This document shows, piece by piece, positions 1 through 12,079 of a stretch of 64,000 nucleotides of DNA. The notes beneath the pieces are model-generated. The model did no database searches. It was not told where the DNA came from and saw only the letters and a program-made list of their open reading frames with translations. The stretch spans positions 2,706,453 through 2,770,452 of the forward strand of contig NW_017802935.1 in the NCBI RefSeq assembly GCF_001625305.1, given 5' to 3'. Both the position numbers and the translations under genes were made by a program. This DNA is from Branchiostoma belcheri (taxonomy: Eukaryota > Chordata > Leptocardii > Amphioxiformes > Branchiostomatidae). Every line of letters begins with the position of its first letter. Positions within the stretch are counted from its first letter, which is position 1.

Positions 1-91
1 CTTTTTACAGCTTGGGATTCTTACAAAACTTTTAAACCTGTTTTCTACAGGAATCCTGTCAGCTCACTTGAACCACGGTAACCAAGGTAAA

Positions 92-1105
92 ATGCCCAGG
101 TGGTCTAAGTACTGGCTTGTCGTGTTCGTGGCTTCGTTTGTGTCGTCGCGTGTGTCTACCTGTCCTGTGGGCTGCACTTGTACTGAATATCTGGTAGACT
201 TGAATGTCGCCTGCAGCGGGAATGGCTCAACATCCCTTCGCAATAAACTGCCGCCGGATACAACCTTCCTCACACTGACGGGATACAGACTACCTGTTCT
301 GAATCTGAATGTGTTAGGTGGCCTCAAGAAGCTGAGAGGACTTAAACTTCCGTCTAACGAAATCACCCAGATAGAAGGAACACTAGAGGTGTTTCCACGT
401 CTATACGAACTCGATCTGAGCAGGAACAAGTTTACGAGCGTCTCTCCGCGAACGTTCGGTAACGCCACGACACGTCTCGGGTACGTGGACCTAAGTGAGA
501 ACCCTTTCGACTGCGACTCTGAGTGTGGCGGGATTCAGTTGAACAGTCTGTGTGACTGTTCTGTCAACACGTTTAACTGTACCTGTAACATCCTGTGGCT
601 GAAACAACAAGTGAAACACTGGGGTCCCAGTGTCTGGATGGGAGTTCGCTGTCAAGTCCCGAAAGATAAGGATATACGAACTGTAGATATTCGAGACTAT
701 TGGTGCAAAAGGAAATTGTGTTGGATATCAGGCATTCCTATAATCAGCTTAGCCGTAATCTTGATAATTGCAGCCATCGTATACATATGTAAGAAAAGGA
801 ACAGGTACACCCTTCTGGGCACAGACCCAGTTACGAAACAGTTAATCAAATTGTCTGGGAAGCTTGGAATGGAATGGGAGAGTTTGGCAACTCACCTAGG
901 TTTCACAAGGGCTGAAGTAGATGAGTTTATCAGAAATAACGACAGAAACATGAGGGGACAAATACGTGCCATGCTCCTCTCTTGGAGGAACAAAAATGGC
1001 GAACAGGCTACTCTTGCTACATTAGTGGAACTACTGAAGAGTTATGAGCCTCCCCTTGATACAGAAATATATCAATTTCTAGAAGTATCATCTCCAATCA
1101 ACTAA
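92..1105 (+). CDS. LRR single-pass membrane receptor with cytoplasmic Death domain
   Basis: The coding part is a single exon of 337 aa. A splice acceptor (TTTTCTACAG) ends at base 50, so a 5' UTR exon probably lies outside the window. I start at the ATG at 92 because it opens directly into a hydrophobic signal peptide (about residues 7-20); the frame runs further upstream without another ATG. Visible order: LRRNT cysteine cluster (CPVGCTC, residues 24-30), about three leucine-rich repeats (about 55-140, including LYELDLSRNKF and LGYVDLSENPF), a cysteine-rich LRRCT cap (about 137-205), a membrane helix (about 211-233) followed by the basic stop-transfer KKRNR, then a Death domain (about 248-332). 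The Death fold is recognised from the LGMEWESLATHLGF, AMLLSWRNKNG and ATLATLVELL pattern. It is probably a cell-surface receptor that recruits Death-domain adaptors; ligand and partners cannot be read from sequence. Polyadenylation signals lie at 1449 and 1484. Confidence 0.92.
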   Translation: MPRWSKYWLVVFVASFVSSRVSTCPVGCTCTEYLVDLNVACSGNGSTSLRNKLPPDTTFLTLTGYRLPVLNLNVLGGLKKLRGLKLPSNEITQIEGTLEVFPRLYELDLSRNKFTSVSPRTFGNATTRLGYVDLSENPFDCDSECGGIQLNSLCDCSVNTFNCTCNILWLKQQVKHWGPSVWMGVRCQVPKDKDIRTVDIRDYWCKRKLCWISGIPIISLAVILIIAAIVYICKKRNRYTLLGTDPVTKQLIKLSGKLGMEWESLATHLGFTRAEVDEFIRNNDRNMRGQIRAMLLSWRNKNGEQATLATLVELLKSYEPPLDTEIYQFLEVSSPIN

Positions 1106-1448
1106 GTCAGATCATCCGATCATCCAAGTTTTAAGTTTGTTTTTCCTTTTTATTTGTATTCACAAAATGTTGTAATTTCTGTAGTAAAAGATCAGTTACT
1201 TTATACATATCCGGTGTGTGTTGCAGTGTAGAAGTTCCAAGCTTATTTCAGAGACTTTCCTCGTTGTTGTGCTTTGTACATGCAGTGGTATTTGTAATGA
1301 CATACAATGGTTTAAAGACTATCAGTGTACATGTGGTGTTTTACATTTACATAAAGATTAGAACATATACTTTCTATTGAAATCAGGATACATTTACAAT
1401 CCTTACTATATATGTACAACATGGGCAGGTGTCATCCATAGACTTGAC

Positions 1449-1489
1449 AATAAAGTACACAAACTATAACTTGAAATTGACACAATAAA
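1449..1489 (+). terminator. Polyadenylation signals of the LRR-Death gene
   Basis: Two AATAAA hexamers, at 1449-1454 and 1484-1489, lie about 350-380 bases after the stop codon. They are the likely 3' end signals, giving a 3' UTR of roughly 0.4 kb. Confidence 0.6.
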
Positions 1490-1565
1490 TATAAAATCTA
1501 TAACATTTTCGCCGTATTGGCCCTTATCTGAATAAGGCATTAATCTATATACAAGACAACTCTAT

Positions 1566-1571
1566 TTTATT
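1566..1571 (-). terminator. Polyadenylation signal of the minus-strand LRR gene
   Basis: TTTATT on the plus strand (AATAAA on the minus strand), 240 bases after the minus-strand stop at 1811. The 3' ends of the two convergent LRR genes would therefore lie within about 100 bases of each other. Confidence 0.55.
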
Positions 1572-1810
1572 GATACTAAAGTCATACAGTCTAAGTTTGC
1601 TATCTTTAAGAAGGCACACTCTATGGTTTCTGCTGTAGTGTCTACAATGTAACTATCTATAGTGTATTCTAACAGATGTGCAACATTGTGTGATTCTATA
1701 CAATACCTGTTGTGAATCGATCTTGACTTTTGTTTTTTTTGTGTGTCCATCTTGAAAGTTAAACATAAAAAAAAGTTATGATTACTAGTACTTAAAATTG
1801 AATATTTCTT

Positions 1811-2662
1811 TTAAACCAGTGTTTCTAAGTCTTCCATGACAGGCTGTCGGCGATGTGAACATTTCTGTTTGTAAAACTCGTGTATTTTTACACCCACTAC
1901 AATAATGACAATCACCGCTCCAGCAGTGCCCAGGGCTATGTTAAACGACATTTTATCTGTCCTGTACTTATCCGGTTCCCTCAGCAGTGGTTTACTAGTA
2001 GGAGTAGGCGTTACAGTATTGAATACTTCCATGAAATTTACGTTTAAGTCTGCTCCAAGTTTTGGTGCACAAACTAGACGATCTAGCGGTACATTTTCTA
2101 ACTCTTTTCCACTCAAATATTCGGGCTTGTTGCATGTTATCAGTCTATTACTGTAGTGGTGAGACCCAGTTTTGAGTTTCTCTGCCAGCCATTTTAACCC
2201 ACAGTCACAGTTCCACGGATTATCAGACATATAGACGAAGAAGTTTCTCTGTTCCTGTCTCGCTGATGTGATAGAAGCGTTAAAGACTTCCTCTGACAGT
2301 GTGGATAGCTGGTTAACGGAAATGTCCACGGTTTGTAGACGCTGTAGATCTCTGAATGCGGAAGTTGAGATGTGGTTGATGTTGTTCTTGGCTAAGTCCA
2401 CGCCACGTAGGTTCTGTAACCCTCTGAAACTGTTGCTGGTTATCCTTGTGATGTTGTTGTACTTGAGGTTCAGCCACATGACGTCTGTGGGGATGTTGGG
2501 CGGGATTTCTGTGAGTCCCTGGCCGGCACAGGACACGGTCAGCTCCCCGTACATGTCCGTGCAGGTGCAGGGGGAGGGGCAGGTGGGGTCAGCGGCGGAG
2601 ACCGCGATAAACGCCGTCAGAAGTACCGGGAAGACTTCCGCTAAACTCCGAACCACAGCCAT
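1811..2662 (-). CDS. Small LRR single-pass membrane protein with PDZ-ligand-like C terminus
   Basis: The coding part is one exon of 283 aa. The start ATG at 2662 has a good context (GCCATGG), and a TTTCTACAG acceptor just upstream suggests a non-coding 5' exon. Domains: signal peptide (about 1-24), LRRNT (CPSPCTC, 28-34), three clear LRRs (about 60-130, for example LRGVDLAKNNI and LQTVDISVNQL), LRRCT (NPWNCDCGLKWL, about 148-198), a Thr/Pro-rich juxtamembrane stretch (217-225), a membrane helix (about 240-259) and a 24-residue basic tail ending ETLV. That ending fits a class I PDZ ligand (Thr at -2, Val at 0). It has no Death or TIR domain, unlike its convergent neighbour, so it may be an adhesion or co-receptor molecule. 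LRR-LRRCT-TM proteins of this size are common in chordates and I cannot name an orthologue. Confidence 0.9.
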   Translation of the reverse strand: MAVVRSLAEVFPVLLTAFIAVSAADPTCPSPCTCTDMYGELTVSCAGQGLTEIPPNIPTDVMWLNLKYNNITRITSNSFRGLQNLRGVDLAKNNINHISTSAFRDLQRLQTVDISVNQLSTLSEEVFNASITSARQEQRNFFVYMSDNPWNCDCGLKWLAEKLKTGSHHYSNRLITCNKPEYLSGKELENVPLDRLVCAPKLGADLNVNFMEVFNTVTPTPTSKPLLREPDKYRTDKMSFNIALGTAGAVIVIIVVGVKIHEFYKQKCSHRRQPVMEDLETLV

Positions 2663-2689
2663 GGCTTCACTCTAGGGCCACTTCAAATA

Positions 2690-4880
2690 GAGAACTGTAG
2701 AAAGAAACACACAGTATTAGTACCAGTTCCACACTTTTAGCTTAAAAAAACATGCCTGTTTGAAGTTTTCTTTGATTGTGAAATCACAGTGTAGGATAGC
2801 ATACAGCGTTAGGACGCTTCTCCATTCCTTCCCAATTGTACCAAAAATGTTTCTGGGATTATCTAAATACCAAATTAACTATATTAAGGACGGGGCTGCT
2901 ACGTTAAAAACCTTTAACTTACAGATGGGCGTATGCAAAGTTGGCATAAACAAACGGTAGCGCGCTATTCAGAAACATGTGAATTGGTTAGGGTAGGATC
3001 AGGCCCGGATCTGGATAGTCTTCGCGTATCCAAGAACGTAGATTTGCCAAAGGCAGGTTTTTGGATATGCGTGGACTATCCAGAACCGTGCTTGAGGAAG
3101 GTGCTGGATAAAGCGCTGTTCTAGATACAACACGGGCCTACCAGTTACTACTAACCTTGAGTCCCCACAGAAGGACGTCGACTGAAATGTCGACACGACG
3201 GTTGGTGTTCGATCGAGCTAGATTCCAACGAAATTTGTCTATTCGAATGTTCGGTACGTTCGTCTTACAAATAGACTCGCTGGGATATTTGAGCGAAACA
3301 CTTCCTTGTCCATTGTTTTTGACAAATCAAGTTCATCGTTAGAACCGTTACACCTACCGGGAACAGACAGGGGGATCCCCCTCCCCATACACACACTACA
3401 GGAAGTGAAAGACTATCGTTTCAACAAACATTGAGAACTCCAACCCAAAAGTGTTCTGCTTTCTAAAATGAAGATACACAAACCTGTTTTGCCTTTGCCA
3501 AGGTCACCGAAGTAAGAACACCCCAAAGAGGGCCCCCGAAGGCATCCATAGAACTGTAAGTTCCCCTGAACAGAGCCATATAACCCACCAAATATGCTAT
3601 TTTCCAACGACTTCCCTTCTGTGAAGAGAATCTGCTTCCTCTTCTTTTTCAGACTGCGTGACATCAATCCGTTACCTTGGCGATACTCAGGTCAATTAGC
3701 TTCCTATACACACAGGTGAATAGCCTGTGCACGCCCCCCTGACCTGTGTTGTTTGATGTCCTACAACCCTGCACACCGTAAGTACAGGTGAGGTGTGTAA
3801 CAGGATAGCTGTGTTAACACGCGTGAGACGGGACGTGAAAAGACGTTAAAGACGTCACAAATTAGTCCGTAGTAAATCCACATGTACTGTTGACACAACA
3901 TAAAGACCATGGAGGGTTTGAAAAAACAACAAGGCCCTACGTAATGTCCTTTTCAATGTCACAGCTAAGAGCGTTTTAAGGAAAAGCTATGCTCTGTAAG
4001 CACACAAAAGTGCATATTTCTGGCCTATCGAAGCGTTAGTATATTAGATTTGTAGCGCTTATCCTGTTCTGTCTTGCAGCCCGCATGAGACAATAACATT
4101 CTTCCTACCATCACTGATACTCCTTTGTCCTATCGTTAACGTTAACGTTACATGAATAGTTTTTTTCTCAGCACGAGTCTTCAACAGGACAAGTAGTGTA
4201 TGCTTTCTCGACTTTGCTAACTAACATATGCTTGTCATTGATGCGAATAGATAGAGAATAAGTGCAGCAGAAATAATACCTTTCTTACCTGTGAAAGCTA
4301 TCCTGCTTTCCGCGAAATTGTGTGCTCGCTATGTAAAACTGTCGTTAGTAATAAAATGATTTGGTAACATGGCATGGTAACCTCTGGCACATGCACGCAA
4401 TCATATCAATAATTCATATCAATAAATGTGATGTCATACTCAAGGTGACTGCAGTGGATAAAAATATCTATCTGGTTGTGTTATTATGTGTTTTATATTG
4501 ATTTCGGGATTAATTGAAATAGTCACAGAAACACTAGTACTAAAATGGTTTTGTCAATATTTTCTAAAGCGCAACAACTTTCTGATTAGATGGTAAAGTG
4601 CTTCCCCACAACATAACATCTGTATTACCGCGCGTATATGTGTGTTGAGTCTTTATCACTATAAGTGATAATAAGTGTCTCAAATAATTCTTATTCCAAC
4701 TTTTGCTCCTTGCACGCCTTCATGTTTACGTTGTTTATTGTTTATTGACAATGACTACTAGTATTTGTGAACAGCGCAGACTAGCGGATAGCACGAGACT
4801 TGCATGCGAACTACTGGATGGCGTTATAATGTAATGTTATCCACACGCGCGCGCAAATACACACATACTCATGCAGGTCA
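2690..4880. other. Intergenic stretch without recognised gene
   Basis: Only short, low-quality open frames occur here. The longest is an 84-residue minus-strand frame at 3413-3667 that begins with a basic stretch but shows no family motif. A short GTTAAC run occurs near 4133-4153. I see no conserved exon here. Confidence 0.4.
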
Positions 4881-5125
4881 ATATAGTACCTGTCCTTGGT
4901 GCTGAACGCCATCCACACACAAACACACACATGGATAACTCATACACATAACAACACACGCAAATATAGTACCTGTCCTTGGTGCTGAACGCCATCCACA
5001 CACCTACTCATGCGTGCGTACTCATACACATAGCAAAACACGCAAATATAGTACCTGTCCTTGGTGCTGAACGCCATCCACACACAAACACACACATGGG
5101 CGCACTCATACACTCTTTGCAATAG
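4881..5125. repeat. Tandem repeat, about 82-bp unit, three copies
   Basis: Three head-to-tail copies start at 4881, 4964 and 5046 (spacings 83 and 82 bp). Each carries the core CTGTCCTTGGTGCTGAACGC followed by a CATCCACACAC stretch and a CA-rich, ATACACATA-like tail. Related single or partial copies of the core occur at 21510-21561 and, inverted, at 24861-24900, so the core also belongs to a dispersed family. Confidence 0.85.
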
Positions 5126-5275
5126 AGTGAAATGCTAAATGATGGGAATGTAAGAGGTACATCCAGGACTTATTTGGATTCTTTATTGGTGACGTTGATC
5201 TTGCATCGTATAACTGTCAATTCCTGCATGGCGTCGAACGCAAATTGCATGAAGTAATTTGCGTTTCTCCCCTCC

Positions 5276-7221
5276 CTATATGACCCCCCAGTCCCTGATG
5301 TCCTCCACACACTGTACCAGCTGGGGGTACTGGTGCAGGGGGCGCGCCCACGATCCCATCAGCCACCGCGCCACAGGACAGATGAAGTCGGCCCGTAAGT
5401 CCGCCCTCAGGTCTTCTAACGTGTACGAGCTCAGTCTGGTCTCTTCTGTCGTGAAGAAAAGAATAAAGAGTGGTATTCAGTTAGGAGAAGTACCAAAGTC
5501 TTCCATAGCATTTAGTTCTTTATACATGTAGTCTTGCTTGGGCTACTAGTATTTGGCAGTCTAAGCTCTAGCTCTTTCCTTTCTAAAGTCATCAGATAGA
5601 GTGCTTGCGCAAATAATTATGAATCTCTAGTTTTAAAAAAATTAAAATACGTTACAGGGTGTACTTTACACTGTTCAAACTTCACTTCATCTAGGTTTTG
5701 AGCGTCTTTTATTTTTCATATTAAAGTACGTGTAGTTCTACTGGAAGGTGATACATACAGTACACATACTGCACCAGTTAAATGCCATCTATATGCCTAG
5801 AAAATATATGACATCTATGACATACGTATCTCACCATTGTTTCCTAGAGTATGCTGTAGTTGTTGATGATAGTGGTACAGGATGTTATCTGTGTGGTTCA
5901 GACGGAGTTCCCGTGTGGTTGTGTACACCAGCAGACAGGCCAGGTCATAGCTCGGCCGTCTGTAGCAGGCGTGCTGCCAGTCTAGTAACATCGCGGAGAC
6001 GGGAAGACCCTGGGCGTACTTTTGGGAGGTGTGTTGGGTGCAGGTGGTGCAGAAGAAAAAGAAAACTTTCGTAAGTTATAGATCTGTAGATACAGCTATG
6101 TGGTTTATATGTTACCATTCACTGGTTTTTAACTTTCTGTCACTCGGATGATATAAATTCTATCATATACACATTTTCTGTTCAAACTTTCAGTGTTTTG
6201 TTCGAAAGAAGTTGTATCGAAGAATTGAGAATCGAAGCCGCTTCTTGTAAATGCCTTACAGATGAGATACCAGATTGACTCGGTATAACTGTTGTTGGCC
6301 TATATAAGTTCTAAACATCCCAAAGTCTAGTGAGTTCATTGATGTAAAACAGTATTTTGTGACTTTCCTACGTACCTTGAACATGATGTTGTCGTTCCAG
6401 CAGTCCCCGTGACACAAGACCCTCGGTGTCCCCGCCGTGCTGTCCCGCCCCGAGAACAGTACCTCCGCCGTCTGCCTCCCCAGCCGCGCCGCCAGGTCTG
6501 GATGCTCGGGGAACGCCGAGGCGAACTCCCGAACTCCATCCTCGTACCGCTGATGGTGTCGTGAAGTCGCCCTTTCCTTAGCTGTGTCTCTCAGCCAGTG
6601 ATATTTCTCAGAAAGGGGAATTCCTGTCCTGTGCTCCAAAAGATGGGATAGTCCATGGATTTGTGCTAACGCGCGCACTGCTACTATTGTCTCATCTAGA
6701 CTTAAGGGTTCTGGGAAAGGTTTGACGGCAAATCCGCGAGACTCTAAGTTCATAAGGACCCTAACAGACATCATTGAACTGTAGTCACTGGCTGCAAAGT
6801 GGCAAGTTGGTACTGGCAGCGAAATATCAGGAAAGGAGTCCTTACAGCCTTGGCCGCCTGTGTCAATGCTTGGCATACCCTCTAAGTTCTGTACACGAAG
6901 AACAGAATACAAGTCAGGGACTGCAGTGGAATAAAACGAGACTTCTCTCTCCTCCAAAGTCACAACCTTCTTTGGAACGTCTTCCTGAACTCTGGTGAGT
7001 TTGACAACCAAGTCGTAATGCTCAGTTTTAGAATCCTCCGTCCCCCTAGCGACTACCGCCAGTAGTGAGCTGATAGAACCCTGTGCCTGGCGCATGGGTC
7101 CCTTGATGACGACATCAGTGACGTGTACCCTGGAGGTGGGCGTGGTCAGGACCTGTTGTAACCAGGGGAGACTGACGTCATCCACGGACCTCGGTACTCT
7201 GGTGCTGAATGTCGTCATCAT
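5276..7221 (-). CDS. CHK/EcKL-like small-molecule kinase (aminoglycoside phosphotransferase fold)
   Basis: My model is three minus-strand exons: 7221-6376, 6018-5835 and 5445-5276, with AAG|GTACG and TGG|TGAG-type donors, CAAAAG and CGACAG acceptors, and phases 0 and 1. The joined frame encodes 399 aa, close to the usual length of the CHK/ecdysteroid-kinase-like family. Motifs in order: beta-3 lysine in LVVKL (about residue 74), hinge-like VLMNLESRGF, an LAQIHG helix, the Brenner-type catalytic loop LCHGDCWNDNIMF near the end of exon 1, then DWQ (the DFG equivalent) followed by the family's P-x-YDLACLL motif in exon 2. Exon 3 holds the helical C-terminal part. Known members phosphorylate small hydroxylated molecules such as steroids or choline-like compounds; the substrate here is unknown. 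An acceptor just before the ATG (exon start near 7229) suggests a non-coding 5' exon. A minus-strand AATAAA lies at 5187-5182, 90 bases past the stop. Confidence 0.92.
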
Positions 7222-7239
7222 TCCGTTACCTTTTGAAAA

Positions 7240-8940
7240 AAAGACGAATTAATCATGACATTATTTGCATGTGCCTGTGTGCGAATTTGGGAATTCAAAA
7301 ATTGATGATCTCACTGTCTCTCAATTTCCACTTGTTTTATATTTTCTGTTATGCACGCTTCAAAAGGTAATGATGTCATTTTTATGGATGTAGATTTCAA
7401 AAGTTTTCTCTCAACTAATGTGCTTTCCAATGATTTCTGACAAACGTAATTATCTATTATTAATGATAGTCATTGATACTGCCTTGTCCTAAAGGTTATG
7501 GACTACCCTGTTGATTCTTAGATGCTCTATTTCAGTCATGTAGGCGAAACATTATTAGAACAGCTCTACCGTTTGATGTGGATGCAGGTATTTTGGTGTA
7601 CGCTAGACGGCGCCTATTACCTGACTACGGACCACTATGTGACTGCACCTGCTGTACTTACTCATGATCAATGGAAGTAGACATGCTAAGCTATAGGTAG
7701 ATGATACAAGTGTAAAACAACAATAAACATCAATGAAGTAGATAAATCAGACTGTTTGATCAACCCGATATGTTGTCAGATCGTACTCCTGTGGGACTCC
7801 AGCCTTTAGCTATGTTCTCCACATGTATATGTGAGTCGTCTTCTGCTGGCCCGTTCACAGGGGAACAGACCCAGATACATCACATTTCAACCTCAGGGTA
7901 ACCTGTCAGACTTACTGATGATCAGCTGCAGTTCTTTTTCTAATACCTTTATTGCAGTTCCTCGCTTCTTTGTATGTTTGTCATGAATGAAATACTAATG
8001 TTCGGACAAAGTTACAGTTCATAATGATTTCTGTTTCATTTAAACATGGACATTTGACGCATCCCTTGATTACTGGCTTGATAAATAGTCCCACGTTTTT
8101 GATAATGATGATTTTAGTAGAATTTTTCCAGGTTTTCTAGATGGTGAAAGCTCAGAGATATTGAATAATCAATGTCAGCTCTATGTTAGTGCATGTATGT
8201 AGTGGTGTGAGTCCTGTGGGAAATGATGTTATAGATGAAGTGATGCGGATCGTGTAGCTCAACCCGGGCACTCACATCTCCATAACGGAACCATCTCTTA
8301 TTCAAATATCGGAGATGGGACGTGACATGTCAGCTATCCTGGCAGTGTAGAGATGTGTATCACACATAGTGCTCATCTGAAAAATGCAATACTGGCCTTT
8401 CAAATACCCCCTGATATTGCCGATGGATAAAATACTCTAGAATTCAATCCAATCCAGTCGATTAACGACCTCAATCGAAAGGTTGCGACAAATTGATATC
8501 AATAGCAATCGGATTTATAAGAAGAGCAATTGTCCATTTGGGACGGATATTTGCAATTCATGAAAAACTGCCCAAACCTAATGAAGAGGCATGGCGTACT
8601 GGGGTAAGTACCTCAGGGACAGGAGCTGGACTGACCTGTGGCGGATGGGTGAATTTTAATCATGGCTTGGGGCTGGGTTTGTTTGTAAAAGCAGGACATA
8701 AAATTCTGGAATTGGACTGCTGGACCATTCACGATGCCCTTAACAAGACCTACATGTACCACCTAATACTGACTAAGTGTAGATAGCCAGACAATGAGGA
8801 TATGCTACTCTTGAATCATCTTCATACTTAAACTTTTATCTACTTCTGTTGTTGTTCGTAGCTTCTATTTTATCATTTAGCTATGTTCTCAGGGTATGAA
8901 CACTTATCAATGTATCAGATTCTATTCCTGTACATCTTGG
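7240..8940. other. Intergenic stretch without recognised gene
   Basis: AT-rich DNA. A 97-residue plus-strand open frame at 8493-8786 shows no family motif and no convincing splice context, so I do not call it a gene. No structural RNA was recognised. Confidence 0.4.
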
Positions 8941-8948
8941 CCTTCCTA

Positions 8949-8994
8949 TCTTCCTTCTCTCTCTCTCTCTCTCTCTCTCTCATTCTCTCTCTCA

Positions 8995-9026
<32 letters not shown>

Positions 9027-9036
9027 CTCTCTCTTT

Positions 9037-9118
<82 letters not shown>

Positions 9119-9147
9119 CTCTCACACACCCTCTCTCTCTCTCACAC

Positions 9148-9188
<41 letters not shown>

Positions 9189-9217
9189 GCACACACACAC
9201 ACTCTCTCTCTCTCACT
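8949..9217. repeat. Compound (CT)n/(CA)n microsatellite
   Basis: About 270 bases of alternating CT and CA dinucleotide blocks, with a long pure CA block around 9040-9083. Long open frames on both strands here are products of the dinucleotide repeat and not genes. Confidence 0.98.
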
Positions 9218-9224
9218 CTTAGCT

Positions 9225-12079
9225 TTAGTAGTAATACTCAAGCCTAAATTGTGGAACAGCAGACACCAATGCTGACAGCACTGTTTAGATCTGAGACCAA
9301 AATCATATTTTCGATCGCTTCTCAGATCTCATTTCCGTTTTCATTTCACAGCTTATTGGATGGCTGGTGTAGATGATGTGAAATAACCGAATGATGAGTA
9401 CTATGTGTGGACTGGGTCATGGTCAGACGCCATTGAACATTATGGAATATTATCAAATAAGTGAACCGACAATCTACAATCTGCGTTGGCTCTGTATCGT
9501 AAGGTCAATTCTATACGAAAGAGGGTACAGAGTTAGAGGGTAAGATATAAAGCCCTGTACTATAGTTTTATTTTCATTTGATATGATCATAAGAGTTGAT
9601 GTGGAAATGGTATCGGTGTATTTTGTAAGCTCCTGGGTGGAATTTTACCCCCCACCCCACGCCACAATGATATAATTACTGCCCGTCCCTACCAACATGG
9701 CCGCGTCCAATCTTCTGTTTGAGAGGTATGTTCTTAACTTTTCACGATTCTATACAAACCAGATGGCACTACGTATATGCCTTTTAAGCAATAAGGCATG
9801 TATGAGTTGTCTTCATTCTTGCCTTTTATTCAACTAGTCTACTTATCCTTATAGTTTCAGACCAGCAACATCGACACGGTGGGCTGAGGGTGGGGGTGGT
9901 TGGGCAGAACATTACTTTTTAAAACCGAAAATTTCCTGGTGCCTCATGCTCTGATGCTGCACTAATTCTATAATTTTATTCAGCAGAAACATTTGGGGGG
10001 GGCAACGGGTGATATTTTGCGACATCAAGAAACGGGAATTATTTTTTTATCCCACCATTTTCATTTTTTCAGTCCTGTTAAAACATGTGCTGATACAGGT
10101 GGTTGTTAATGTAATTAGTGGAAATTCCAATACCAGAGCATACCGCTAAAATTATACTCACCAAAACGATGTTGTTACTGATGCTTTCCAAGGTAAAACA
10201 AAAATATCAAAAAGAGCAATGGATATATTTTCTTGGTACCATAATCGTTTCTATTGTTATCGGTAACAAAAGAAATACCCATAATACGTTTAATATTTAA
10301 TGTGGTCATAAGCACTTAGTGATCATTATAATTGCTGCTCTCATTTTACCACACGAAAACCTACTCTAACTACACTATACCACCCGTTGGTTTTTGTTGC
10401 TGTATGAGTTCAACACAAGGAGTGAAACTAATATGATGGGACAATCTCTGTGAAAATAGATTAATTTTTAGGAAGACATTTTTTCTATATTTGCCTCTAC
10501 AATGTCTAATACACGGTTCAAAGTGCACGTTATGATGAAAAGCAGATCCACCAAACCCAGACAATTATCAGCCAGTGTCTGTAAGATGACCGTTCTGAAC
10601 CACAGGAAGTATCAAGTTCAACCATGATTGATTCCAGAGCTCTCTGTTGTGCACATGTCTTTCAATACGCTGATGATTCTTGACTGAAAGTGCAGATAAT
10701 ATGACATTACGCTTGGCAATGTGGCGTTGAGATGCGCAAAATAATGCACCCAACAGACGTGAAAAAATGTTAATATATTTGTAACGCAATTTCCAATTTT
10801 GACGTCCTGTCATTACGCCTGTCAATCGTTCCCAGCCGCCCACGTACTATTTACCTACTCTGTTCGGACAAACAAACACACATGTACAGCTCACCACCAA
10901 AAACAATACTTCCGTACGCGAAGGTAAAGAAACTATACAAAGTTCAGACAACATGCTGTATTACAGACACGGGTCCCAGACAACCCTCCCCAGTGTCGCC
11001 ATGTTGACCAGCGCGAACCACACGCACACACAAGTTCACCTCCCATCGATTCATCCAGCCGTGATTAGATTGTGTTTATGCTGTGGCCTTACATAATTCA
11101 ACAGGTCACTACCCACAGTATCTATCTTTGTGCATATGATTTGATCATCATAACTGTGTCATAAGGAGCGAGGCTGAACCAATAGGAAAACTTTGAGGTG
11201 GCTTCAGGGCATTCAGGGTCGTGAAGATAGAAAATCTGATAGTTGTGACTTCAGCAATAATACAATAACTTTGCTGGGATCATTTCTGTAATGATATAAT
11301 ATTGACAATCGTGAAGAGATTATCCATGACAGGACCGGGATGGAAATGTGCTTTGGATAGATTTGTGCTGGAATAACAGAACTTTGTGGTAGTGTAAATA
11401 CTAGTAGTGCGATCTGAATCACGATTTTACTTTGTGTGTAGTTCCAGTTGTGTACATGAAAGAAAGATTGTCAACATTCAGCCATATTTACATCATAACT
11501 GGTATGCATACATCTGATTTTACCAACTTCAGATAAAAGTACACACAGGTCTGTATTTGAATGATCTATTATATATAAATACGCGCAGTGTCATACTATC
11601 CACGTAATCCTGGGTGTTTGTGTTTCGCGTTTTAGTCTTCTCAGGAGTTTGCTCGTTCAATAGAATCTTCAAACGAAGAAGACCAGTTTTGGCCTTCACT
11701 ACATGAAGTTTAACATTAGCTCAAATACAATATGTTGACATATAAGGTTTCCATATTTACACAAATGAAAGTTATCAGAAAAATAAACGTCGTGTGGTGG
11801 GTTTCAGGAAACATGGTAAACCTAATGTCGAATGGGAACAGGTTTCGTCCGGCCAAATCTAGACAGAGAATTGTCTGATCTCTGGATCAAAATGTTCCCC
11901 ATATTTCAGCACAAAATCAATGACAGTGCATTGATCAATATCATGTTTTGGCCTCTGGATCATTTTGACTCATTTCTTATCTGTCATTTACGTACGATGT
12001 TATATACGTGTCAATATTGTGTTGGGCAATGACTACTGAATTTGTTCTCTCAAGATTTGACACCAGGTTGTTGAGGGTA
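9225..12079. other. Intergenic stretch without recognised gene
   Basis: Only short open frames without domain motifs are found (for example minus strand 10568-10843). I see no transposon ends or RNA genes. Confidence 0.4.

Noticed and set aside
3413-3667. 84-residue minus-strand open frame starting with a basic stretch
   Set aside because: No family motif, no convincing splice link to the neighbouring genes.
8883-9222. Open frames of Leu/Ser/His/Thr dipeptides and Arg/Glu on the opposite strand
   Set aside because: Direct translation of the CT/CA microsatellite.
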